From Cellulomonas sp. ES6 (lineage in GTDB: Bacteria; Actinomycetota; Actinomycetes; Actinomycetales; Cellulomonadaceae): a stretch of 64,000 nt of DNA. How positions within the stretch are numbered: position 1 is the stretch's first letter; each line of letters opens with the position of its first letter. A program made the translations under genes and the position numbers. The stretch is from positions 3,224,001 through 3,288,000 of the forward strand of contig NZ_CP125655.1 in assembly GCF_030053835.1 (NCBI RefSeq), read 5' to 3'. Positions 47,700 to 57,157 of this stretch are shown here, one piece after another. The notes beneath the pieces are model-generated. The model was not told the DNA's origin. It ran no database searches and saw only the letters and a list, made by a program, of their open reading frames with translations.

Positions 47700-50600
47700 T
47701 CAGCGCACCCGGAGCACCCCCACGGTCAGCGTCGGGCCGTAGCCGCCGTCCCCGGTGTACAGGGCGGTCACGGTGGTGGTCCGCGTGACCTTCGGCAGGG
47801 TGAAGGTCGCCGAGCCGTCGGTCAGCGACACGGTGCCCACGGGCCGCAGGCCGGCGAGCAGGGTCACCTTGCCCCCGGGCACCGGGCCGTCCGTCACGCC
47901 GGTCACCGTCACCGTGACGTCCGGCGTGGCCCCGCGCGAGACCGTCCAGGACGCCGTGCTCAGCGCGATGCGGGGCGTGACGGCGGTGACCCGGTACGAC
48001 TTCTGCGCCTGCGAGCCCTGCACGTCCGCGCTGCCGGCGTACACGGCCGTCAGGGTGTGCGACCCCGCGCGCAGGTCCCGCGGCAGCTCGACCGTCGCGG
48101 TGGCCGACGTGCCGTCGCCCGGCGCGAGCTCGGCGGTGCCGAGGACGGTGCCGCGCTCGCGGACCTCCACGGTGCCGGCCGGGACGGCGCCCTGGCCCGT
48201 GACGGTCACGGTCGCCGTGACGGGGGAGCCGTAGCGGCCGGAGGAGGCGGAGAGCGCCAGCTTCGTGCTCGAGCCGGCCTTCTTGACCTGCACCACCACG
48301 GGGTCGGACGTGGAGGCCGCCCAGGCGCCGCTGTCGGGCGTGTACACCGCCGTGAGGCTGTGCCGGCCGCCGCCCAGCCGGGCGGTCGCCGTGGCCGTGC
48401 CGTCCGTGACCGGGGCGGTGGCGACCTCCGTGTCCCCGTCGCGGAACGAGACCGTGCCCGTGGCCTGCGCCGGGGCGACCGTGGCGGTGAGCGTGAGGTC
48501 CTTGCCCACCCGCGCCGGCCCCGAGACGTCGAGCGTCGTGCTGGTCGCCGTGGCCTCCGGGACCGCGACGTCCAGCACCTGCGCGCGGGTGGTCGGGTCC
48601 GCGTTGTGGCTGTGGAGCACCAGCAGGCGGTCCGCCGGGGCGCCCGTCGTCGTGGACCGGTGCACCGTGACCTCCGTGCCGTCCGCGGCGACCGACCACA
48701 GGGTGTCCGGGACGCCGGAGTCGAACCAGTACGGCGGGTCGAACGGGTCGACGGTGAACGCGTCGGCGGCGTCGACCTGGCCGCTGGGGTCCGCGGCGTA
48801 GTCGGAGGCCGTCCACACGGTCACCGACGGGGTCGCCCCGGCTCCAGGCCGAGCGCCGCGATGCTCACCGGCGCCACCAGCACCGAGTTGTCGAACACCG
48901 TGGTGTCGACGTCGCCGAACGCCCCGTTGACGCCCTGGAGGTCCACCAGGTCGCCGCTCGCGAGGTCGAACGTCGCGGCCACCGTGACGTCCGTCGCCGC
49001 GCTGAGCTTGCGGACGACGGTCTGCGCGTCCGCGGTCCCGTCGGCGTCGAGGTCCCAGTCGACCACCGGCAGCACGGCCTGGCCGAGCGTGGCCCAGTCG
49101 CCGTCCACCGCGATGCCGATGCCCAGGTAGCCGTCGGCCGGGTCGCCGCCGGCCGCGGCGTGCTGCGGCGCCGTGGAGGTCCAGCCGACCCAGCGCAGGT
49201 CGCCCGACGCGGTCGCCGACTCCGAGGTGATGAAGCCGGGGACGTCCTCGAGCTTCGGGCTCGTCGCGCCCAGCGTGAGCGGAGCGACCAGCGACGTCCA
49301 GCCGCCCGAGTCCACGCCGCGGCCGGAGAGCGTCAGCGGCGCCGTGGTCGCGCCCGCGTCCGGGAAGGACACGTCCGCGGCGGTCAGCTCCGAGACGAGC
49401 CGGGGCGCGGCCTGGACCGGCACCCGCAGCTGCGTGTCACCCGCCGTCAGGACGAGGCGCCCCGAGAGCGCCGCCACGTACTCGCGGGGCACGCCGCCCT
49501 GGGACGTCGCGGACGTCGGGTCGATCTCCCGCTCGAGCGTGGCCGGGTCGGCGGTCAGCGTGAGGGTCACCAGCCGCTGCTGGCCCGCCGGGACGGTGAC
49601 GCTCGCCGGCGAGGTCGTGATGGTCGCGCCCCCGGTGGTGGTCGCCGCCTGGAACGCGGTGCCGTACGTGACGGCCGCGTCGCCCGTGTTCTGCACCGTC
49701 ACGGTCTTGCGGAGCGTGACGGGCTCGGCGCCGACGTCGACGACGCCGAAGGTCACGGACACCTGGTCGGGGTCCTCCGAGCCGTACGCCAGCACGGTGT
49801 CGGCCACCGCGGCGCGGGCGTCCACCCGGCCGGACCCGACGCGCTGCGGCCCGTATGCGGTGCCGGTCTGGCCGGCCCCGGTCCACACGTCGTGCGTGGC
49901 GGTGTTCATGAGCCGCCTTGACCTGCGCGGGCGTCCACCCCGGCTGCGTCGCCCGGACGAGCGCCGCGATGCCGGCGACGTGCGGCGAGGCCATGGAGGT
50001 GCCGGACAGCGAGTGGGAGGCGTTCCCGGTCCCGGAGGCGGCCGAGAAGATCAGCGTGCCCGGGGCCGCGACGTCGGGCTTGACGATCCCGAGCGAGCCG
50101 TGGGCGCCGCGCGACGACCCGGGGTTCAGCGCGTCGCCGACCTCGTCGGCCACGACGGACGCCGCCAGGGACGGGCCGATGTGCGCGGTGACGCCGCCGG
50201 CCTGGATCGCGGGCAGCAGCGCGTCCGTCGACGAGGCCGTGAGCTGCGCGCCGGGGATCGTCGCGTTGCCGGCGATGCCGGCGGAGAACACGGTCGACTC
50301 GGTGCCGATCAGCACGCCCGCCGCGCCCGCGGCCTCGGCGTTGTTCCACCGCGCGCCGGAGCCGCAGGCCCGGGTGGCGTCGTCGTCGTCCCACCACAGC
50401 CAGACGATGTTCCCGGCGACCTGCTCCGCGTACTCGTCCAGCGGGGTGCAGCCGTCGACGCCGTCGCCCAGGTACACCACGGGTGCGGTGACGTCCTCGG
50501 TCCCCGTGTAGGAGATCGAGTTCTGCGCGGACCAGGTGCGCACGAGCGAGGCGTCGGGCGCCGCGGTGACCTCGACGCCGTCGTAGGTCTGCGGGCTGCC

Positions 50601-51906
50601 GACGGAGTTCGCGACGGTCAGGCCGGAGGCCGCCGAGCCGGGGGAGCCGCCGACGTCCGTGATGTCGCCGGAGTTCCCCGCGGACAGCACCGCCAGGGTG
50701 CCGAGGTCGGAGAGCCGGTCGATGAGCAGGTTGTCGGGGTCGTCCGACGGGGTCGCGGAGGCGCCGAGCGACAGGTTCACGACGTCGAGGTGGTCGCTGT
50801 AGTCGCCGTCGCCGTCGGGGTCGGCCGCCCAGTCGAGGGCGAGCCCCGTCAGGTCGGTCGAGCCGCCGATGTCCCCGAACACCTTGAGGGCGTACAGGCC
50901 GGCGCCGGGCGCGGACCCCGGCCCGACCTCCCAGCCGGACAGGTCGGTCAGCGACGCGTAGTCGCCGCGGAACGTGGTGCCGTCGGGCTGCACGCCGTAG
51001 CCGGCCGCGGTGCCCGCCACGTGGGTGCCGTGCCCCGAGTTGTCCGAGGTGTACGGGCTGTCGATCGGATTCTCGTCCGGCGTCGGCGTCAGGGTCGCGC
51101 CGGGCAGCTCGGACGCGGGGTCGGCGTCGTACAGCGGGCCTGCGAAGTCGTGACCGCCCAGGTACTTGGCCGGGTCGAACAGGCCGTCGGGCACGGGCTG
51201 CGTGCCGTCGGTGCCGTACGCGGTGGCGTACGCCTCGGCCGTCCCCGGGCCGCCGAACGCGGCGTGGGTGTAGTCGAGGCCGGTGTCGATGACGCCGATC
51301 CGGACGCCCTCACCGGTCTCGCCGGTGTCCTGCCACACCTGCAGGGCGCGCGTGAAGGCGTCGGTGGAGGAGTTGTCCGGGGTCTTGGTCGTCACGCGGT
51401 AGACGGCCACGACGTCGTCGGAGGACGCGAGCTCGCGGACGCGGGCGGCGTCGCCGGTGACGAGCGTGCCGGACACCAGGTTGGAGAGCGTCGCGATCCG
51501 CGTCGGCTCCGGGGTGGCGGCCCGGGCGCCGGGCGCCTGCTCGTCCGGCACGACGGCCTCGGCCACCTGCTCGACCTGCGCCGTCGCCTCCTGCACGGCA
51601 GCGGCGTCGCCGCCGTCCTCGGCCACGTCGAGCCCGGAGGGGGTGTCGAGCTGCACGAACGCGGTGACGGTGCCCTCGGCGCCGACCAGGCCGGGAGCGA
51701 CCTTGTCCGCCATCGCCCCGAGGACGTCGTCGGGGGCGATCGGGCCCCCGCGTCCGCGGCGAGGGTGCCGGGGAGGCGGGCGCGGGTGGCGCTGCGGCCC
51801 GGTCCAGCGGTAGGCCCGCGGCGGAGGCGGCGCCGCCCGTGCCCAGGGTCGTGGTGGCGGCGAGCGCCAGGACGGTCAGCGAGGCACGGAGCGAGCGACG
51901 CGGCAT
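47700..51906 (-). CDS. Secreted S8 (subtilisin) serine peptidase with PA and Ig-like domains (about four indels)
   Basis: A secreted protease of about 1400 residues. The signal peptide ends [18 protein letters not shown]. An inhibitor-I9-like propeptide region follows. The catalytic triad is [13 protein letters not shown] (Asp), [14 protein letters not shown] (His) and [11 protein letters not shown] (Ser), with a PA-type insert ([26 protein letters not shown]) between His and Ser. A fibronectin-like region precedes three C-terminal Ig-like repeats with [23 protein letters not shown] and [12 protein letters not shown]. No LPXTG anchor is present. Frame breaks near 51800, 51755, 49912 (two bases missing, giving VKAALMNTA when corrected) and 48832. 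Confidence 0.9.
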
Positions 51907-52268
51907 GGGAGTCCGTTCTTCGGCGGGAAGGCAGCGTGCACCGGGTCATGACTCGCCGTCACGACCCGGGATGACTCGGCTCACCGTACAAACTTCTGGG
52001 CGATTCGTCACGGTTTCCTCACAGATCGGCTCGATGAGCGAGGGTCGCGGCGCCATGCGGGTGCGTGACCTGCACCACACGCGACCTGCGGCGACTCCCG
52101 CCGCGCGCGGCGCTGCGGCGCGCGGCGTGACCGGCGACGACACGCGCGGAACGTCCTTCGATGTGTGGATCGTGTGAAGCCCCGGGGGCCTGATCGTCAC
52201 CGCATCTCCGCGAACTGGGCGCGGCCCGCCCCAACGGCGCCGAGGTCCGCTGCTTAGCCTCGTCGTCC
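51907..52268. other. 362-bp divergent intergenic region between subtilase and VanY-type genes
   Basis: The region is noticeably more AT-rich than its surroundings near 51985-52030, as expected for a divergent promoter region. A hairpin with arms CGGGTC and GACCCG spans about 51943-51969. No reliable operator was identified, and no gene is supported. Confidence 0.6.
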
Positions 52269-53888
52269 GTGAGTCAGAGCATGCCCGCGGCGCGGAGCAC
52301 CTCCCGCGGCCGGCATGCCGCCCCGCGCGGTGCCGCGGGACCGGCCGCCCCCGCGGCACGCACGCCCACCCGCCCCGGACGGGAGGTGGGCGTCGCCACG
52401 CCCACCGGCCGGTCCGACGCCGCGCCCGTCGCCCCCGCGACGGAACCGTCCGCGTCGACCCCGACGACCCCGATCGAAGGCGCAGCAACCCCAGCCGTGA
52501 CGTCCGCCCCCTCCAGCCCCTCCCGCTCCTCCCTCCCCTCCGCCGCCGGCAGCACCCCGCCGTGCCCCCGGTCCGGGACGCCGCGCCCGCCGGCCGCCGC
52601 GCCGCGGCACCCGGTGGACGACGCGCCGCCGCCCAGCAGGGCACGCGCGGCGCCCACCGCGCCGACGGCCGGCCCTCGGTGCGCACGCCCGCCCGCGGCG
52701 TCGCCGTGCCGGCCACCCTCGCGTCCGCCGACCTGCCCCCGAACCGCGCGGAGCGGCGTCGCCGTCGCGTCCCGCGCCGGTCGTCGACCCGCGTGGCGCA
52801 GGGCGCCGTCGCGCTCGGGCTGGCCCTGGGCGTCGGCGGCTTCGCGATCGCGCCGGTCGGCGCCGACCGCGGTGTGCTCGGCGCCCGCGAGGCCCGCCCG
52901 CTCGACGCGGCGGACGCCACGCCGAGCGCGCCCGCCGCGGCAGCGCCGGACCCGGAGACGGTCCAGGAGCGCGGCGCCGCCGTGGTGCTCGCGAGCACCG
53001 TCGCGCAGGACGCCGACAACGCACGGGCCGACGCCGCGGCCGCCGCCGTCCCCGCGGACGCCGTGGCGGAGCTCAGCACCGCGGTCGCGGAGCTCGACAC
53101 GCTGATCGCCACGACCCAGGCCGAGCAGCCGGCGATCGCCGCGCTCGCCCCGCGCGGGCGCCCGCCCCCGTACTGTCCGGCTCGGCGCTCTCCGACGCGG
53201 TGGCGGACGCCGCCGCGGACTCCGCGGCCGACGCCGCCGCGGACGAGGGTGCGACGACGACCTCGGGCACGGTCGGCGCACCCGACCCGTCCCCGACGGC
53301 GACCGGCGGGACGGGCGACGACGCGACGACCGAGGCGCAGCCGGAGGACCCGGCCACCGCGCGCATCACGGCCGCCGTCGAGCGCGTCAGCACCCTCACC
53401 GCCGAGCTCCAGGTCGTCACCCAGCGCACGCAGGAGGCCGCGGCGGCCGCCGCGGAGGCCGCCCGCAAGGAGGCCCAGCGGACGTCGCTCGACTCCTACG
53501 CGAACGGCCAGATCCCGTCCTCCGCACTGTGCGAGCTCGGCTTCGCTCCGGGCCAGCAGCTCCGGTGCGACGCCGCCGAGGCCCTCGAGCAGCTCGACGT
53601 CGCCTTCACGGCCGCCTTCGGCACCCACCTGGTCATCACCGACTCCTACCGGTCCTACGGCCAGCAGGTGGCGTGCCGGCAGCAGAAGGGCAGCCTCTGC
53701 GCGACGCCCGGCACCTCGAACCACGGCACCGGCACCGCGGTGGACCTCGGGGCGACGCGTACGCGTTCGGCACCGACCAGCACGACTGGATGCTGGCGCA
53801 CGCCGAGGAGTACGGCTGGACGCTCCCGGACTGGGCCCGCATCGGCGGCTCCAAGCCCGAGCCGTGGCACTGGGAGTACGTCGGCTGA
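52269..53888 (+). CDS. VanY-type D-Ala-D-Ala carboxypeptidase family protein (M15), three frameshifts
   Basis: Zinc peptidase expected to trim peptidoglycan stem peptides outside the cell. A long Pro/Ala/Arg-rich N-terminal region (about 170 residues) precedes one hydrophobic segment (VAQGAVALGLALGVGGFAIA), then a coiled-coil-like Ala/Glu region and the M15 domain. Zinc ligands are predicted in TPGTSNHGTGTAVDLG (His, Asp) and EPWHWEYVG (His), and VITDSYRSYGQQ precedes them. Missing bases near 52560, 53157 and 53752 split the gene over several frames. The GTG at 52269 is leaderless-like. Confidence 0.87.
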
Positions 53889-53979
53889 CGCACGCGGGTG
53901 CGGGCCCCGCGCGCCGGACCTACCGTGAGCAGCGCGGCGGCCGCCCGGCTGCCGGACCCCACCCGTGAGGAGCACCCAC

Positions 53980-54417
53980 ATGCCCACGCGCACCGCACGC
54001 ACCGCCTGGAACGGCACCCTCAACGAGGGCGGCGGTCAGGTGGAGCTGAGCAGCTCGAAGGTCGGCACCTACGACGTGTCGTTCCCGAAGCGCGCGGCCG
54101 ACGAGGCCGGAGGCACCACGAGCCCCGAGGAGCTCATCGCCGCGGCGCACTCCTCCTGCTACGCGATGCAGCTGTCCGCCCTCATCGGCGAGGCCGGCGG
54201 CACGCCGGAGTCGCTCGAGGTCACGGCGGACGTCACGCTCGGCCCGGACCCGGCGGGCGGCTTCCGCATCAGCGGGATCGCCCTGCGCGTGCGCGGCGAG
54301 GTCTCCGGGCTCGACGAGGCCGGCTTCCTCCGGGCCGCGCAGGACGCCAAGGCCACCTGCCCGGTCAGCAAGGCGCTCACCGGCACGGAGATCACGCTCG
54401 ACGCCGCGCTCGACTGA
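53980..54417 (+). CDS. OsmC/Ohr-family peroxiredoxin
   Basis: Thiol peroxidase of 145 residues acting on organic hydroperoxides. It begins ARTAWNGTLNEGGGQVELSS; the first catalytic Cys is in AAHSSCYAMQLS and the second in KATCPVSKAL, the standard pair of OsmC proteins. The ATG at 53980 follows GTGAGGAGC. Most similar to the OsmC subclass rather than Ohr because of the N-terminal layout. Just downstream is a terminator and then the iron-uptake operon; a link through oxidative stress is plausible but unproven. Confidence 0.9.
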   Translation: MPTRTARTAWNGTLNEGGGQVELSSSKVGTYDVSFPKRAADEAGGTTSPEELIAAAHSSCYAMQLSALIGEAGGTPESLEVTADVTLGPDPAGGFRISGIALRVRGEVSGLDEAGFLRAAQDAKATCPVSKALTGTEITLDAALD

Positions 54418-54426
54418 GCCCCGGCT

Positions 54427-54468
54427 CGACGCCCCCGTCCCGCGCGTCCGCCCGGGGCGGGGGCGTCG
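54427..54468 (+). terminator. Terminator hairpin after osmC-like gene
   Basis: CGACGCCCCCGTCCCG (54427-54442) pairs with 54453-54468 with one G-U wobble and a loop of ten bases. It lies ten bases after the stop and isolates the gene from the feo promoter. Confidence 0.75.
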
Positions 54469-54495
54469 CCGCGCCGGCGGGGGACCTGAGTCCCA

Positions 54496-54514
54496 TGAGG
54501 AGAGGCTTGCCTCA
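54496..54514 (+). promoter_or_regulatory. DtxR/IdeR-like iron box upstream of feoA
   Basis: TGAGGAGAGGCTTGCCTCA matches the IdeR/DtxR consensus TTAGGTTAGGCTAACCTAA at 13 of 19 positions and is an imperfect palindrome centred on GGCTTGCC. It ends four bases before the predicted -10 hexamer TACCGT (54519-54524), which is seven bases before the feoA ATG. Binding of iron-loaded regulator here would block transcription of the feo operon. Confidence 0.75.
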
Positions 54515-54531
54515 CCTCTACCGTCGGCGGC

Positions 54532-54771
54532 ATGGACCTCGCGCACTGGCCGACCGGCACCGACGCCCGGGTGCTCGCCGTCGACGTCGACGCGACCGCG
54601 CGGCTGCGCGTCGGGGAGCTCGGCCTGCGGCCGGGCGCGGTGGTGCGGGTGACCCACCGCGCCGCGTTCGGCGGGCGCGTCGTGGCGATCGGCGCGCAGC
54701 GGTTCGCCGTGGACGCGGCCACCTGCGCCCGCGTGCGCGTCTCGGACCTCGCCGGCGGTGACGCCGCGTGA
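54532..54771 (+). CDS. feoA: FeoA-family ferrous iron transport protein
   Basis: A 79-residue SH3-like protein thought to act with FeoB on the cytoplasmic side. It contains ARLRVGELGLRPGAVVRVTH and RVVAIGAQRFAVDAATCARVRV, the FeoA pattern of a Gly-Leu-Arg-Pro-Gly turn followed by beta strands. The stop overlaps the feoB GTG by four bases (GTGA), indicating translational coupling. The start ATG at 54532 fits a leaderless transcript under an iron-box operator. Confidence 0.92.
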   Translation: MDLAHWPTGTDARVLAVDVDATARLRVGELGLRPGAVVRVTHRAAFGGRVVAIGAQRFAVDAATCARVRVSDLAGGDAA

Positions 54772-56787
54772 GCTGCCACGAGCCGGCACCCGGCGCGTCG
54801 GCCACCGCCACGCTGGGCGCCCGCACCGCCACGGTCGTGCTCGTCGGCAACCCGAACGTCGGCAAGTCGACGTTGTTCAACGCCCTGACCGGCGCCCGCC
54901 AGACCGTCACGAACGCCCCCGGCACCACCGTCGAGCTGCAGGTCGGCGCCTGGCGGCTCCCCGCCGACGCGGACGGCGCGCGGGCGCGGGTGCGCCTGGT
55001 CGACCTGCCGGGCACCTACAGCCTGCTGGCCCGGTCGCCCGACGAGCGCGTCACCGCCGACGCCGTCGCGGGACGCGGGTCGGTCGGCACGCCCGACCTG
55101 GCCGTCCTGCTCGTGGACGCCACCGCGCTCGGTCGCTCCCTCTACCTCGTGGCCCAGGCGGCGCGCGCGGGCAGCCGGCTGCTCGTCGTCGTCACCATGT
55201 CCGACGTGGCCGCCGCCCGCGGCCTGCAGGTCGACACCGCGCGGCTCGCCGACGTCCTGGGCGTCCCCGTGGTCGCGGTGGACCCGCGCGCCGGGCGCGG
55301 GCTGGCCGACCTGGGCGCGTCGGTGCGGGACGCGCTCGCCGGCGGGGTGCCGGCCGTGCGGGGGATCGATCCCGCGGCGCCGGGGGCCGAGCCCGCCGAC
55401 GCCGCCGGGCCCGACGCCGCCGGGCCCGACGCCGCCGGGGTCGCCGACGCCGCGACGGACGGCCCGCTCGCCGACGCGTCGGCGCTGCTCGACTGGGCCG
55501 ACGCCGTGCAGCGCGAGCTCGCGGACGGCGCCCCCACCGTGCCGGTCGTGCGGACTCTGTCGGACCGCGTCGACCGGCTGCTCCTGGACCCGTGGTGCGG
55601 GATCCCGGTGTTCCTCGCCGTGATGTGGGCGATGTTCCAGCTCGCGACCACGGTGGCCGGCCCGCTCATCGACGGCGTCGACGGCCTCGTCAACGGGCTG
55701 CTCGCCGACTGGGTCCGCGGCTGGCTGCCCGGGCCGCCGTGGGTCGAGGGGCTGCTGGTCGACGGCGTGCTCGCGGGCGTCGGCACCGTGCTGTCGTTCG
55801 CGCCCCTGATGGCCCTGGTGTTCCTGGCGCTCGCGCTGCTCGAGGACTCGGGCTACCTGGCCCGCGCGGCGTTCGTGGCGGACCGGGCGATGCGCGCCAT
55901 CGGCCTGGACGGCCGGGCGATGCTGCCGCTCGTCGTCGGGTTCGGCTGCAACCTGCCCGCGCTGTCCGCCACCCGCGGCCTGCCCGACGCCCGCAGCCGC
56001 CTCCTCACCGGGCTGCTCGTGCCGTACACCTCGTGCCCTGCGCGCCTGACGGTGTACATCCTGATCGCGGGGATCTTCTTCCCGGACCGCGCCGGCACCG
56101 TCATCTTCGCGATGTACGTGGCGAGCATCGCCCTGGTGGTGCTCGGGGACTCGCGCTGCGCCGCACGCTGTTCCGGGACCTGCGCCGCGAGCCGCTCGTC
56201 CTGGCGCTGCCCGCCTACCAGCGGCCCCGCGTCCGCGCGCTGCTGCTGTCGGCGTGGTCGCGCGTGGCCTCGTTCGTGACGAAGGCGGGGCGGATCATCG
56301 TCGCGACCCTCGCGGTGGTGTGGCTGCTCATGGCGGTGCCGGTCACCGGGCACCACGCCGTCGGGGACGTCCCGGTGGGGGACAGCCTGTACGGCCGCAC
56401 CGCGGAGGCCGTCGCGCCGGTGTTCGCGCCGGCCGGGTTCGACGACTGGCACATGTCCGCGGCCCTCGCCACCGGCTTCGTCGCCAAGGAGGTCGTCGTC
56501 GGCTCGTTCGCGCAGACCTACGCCGTGGAGGAGCCCGACGACCCGGCGCACGCCGGCGACCTCGGCGCCCGCATCCGCGCGACGTTCGAGCAGGCGTCGG
56601 GGGCCACGGTGCCGCCGCCGCGGTCGCGTTCCTCGTCTTCGTGCTCGCGTACACGCCGTGCCTCGCGACGGTCGGCGAGCAGCGCCGGCTGTTCGGCACC
56701 CGCTGGACGGCCGGCGCGGTCGGCGTGCAGCTCGCGGTCGCGTGGGTGCTCGCGGTCGCGGTGTTCCAGGTGGGGAGGCTGCTGTGA
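54768..56787 (+). CDS. feoB: FeoB ferrous iron transporter (two frameshifts in this sequence)
   Basis: Membrane Fe(II) transporter with an N-terminal GTPase. The G domain has G1 GNPNVGKSTLF, G2 NAPGTTVE, G3 LVDLPGTYSL, and a G4-like VVTMSDVA in place of NKxD. A Pro/Ala linker holds DAAGPDAAGPDAAG repeats (about 55395-55440). Membrane segments include GVGTVLSFAPLMALVFLAL, LPLVVGFGCNLPALSATRG with a gate-like FGCN, VPYTSCPARLTVYIL and LVFVLAYTPCLATVG. Missing bases near 56148 and 56603 break the frame. It overlaps the next gene by four bases. Confidence 0.93.
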
Positions 56788-57011
56788 GCGTGCTGGAGGA
56801 CGTCGTCGCCCAGGTCCGCGCCGGCGTGCGGCCCGGCCTCGCCGCGGCCCGCCTCGGCATCGACCCGGGCGTGGCGGAGGCCGCGCTCGACCACGCCGTG
56901 CGGCTCGGGGTCGTGACGCCCGCGACGGCACTCGAGCTGGGGTGCTCCGGGTGCGGCACCGTGCAGCGGACGGCCCCGGCCTGCGGCGGGTGCCCGCTCG
57001 CGCGTCGCTGA
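56784..57011 (+). CDS. FeoC-like small cysteine-rich protein
   Basis: A 75-residue protein whose GTG overlaps the feoB stop. The N-terminal part (LEDVVAQVRAGVRPGLAAARLGIDPGVAEAALDHAVRLGVV) is predicted helix-turn-helix like the winged-helix FeoC. The C-terminus has CSGCGTVQRTAPACGGCP with four cysteines in two CxxC pairs, suited to a Fe-S cluster or metal site. Position and layout fit FeoC, but sequence similarity is weak, so the name is by context. Confidence 0.75.
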   Translation: MSVLEDVVAQVRAGVRPGLAAARLGIDPGVAEAALDHAVRLGVVTPATALELGCSGCGTVQRTAPACGGCPLARR

Positions 57012-57157
57012 ACCGGCGACCGCGGCGGCGCCGGGTGCGGCCCGCGTGCCGCCCGCGTGCCGCGCCGCCGGGCGCGGTGGCCGCGTCGACCGGTGTCCGC
57101 CGCCCGCGTGCTGGACGTCCCGGGGCCGGCCGGGGGTGCGGTGCGACACTGGCGCCC

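Noticed and set aside
51990..52030. CRP/GlxR site in the AT-richer stretch between subtilase and VanY-type genes
   Set aside because: The TGTGA and CGTGA half-sites run in the same direction, not as an inverted repeat.
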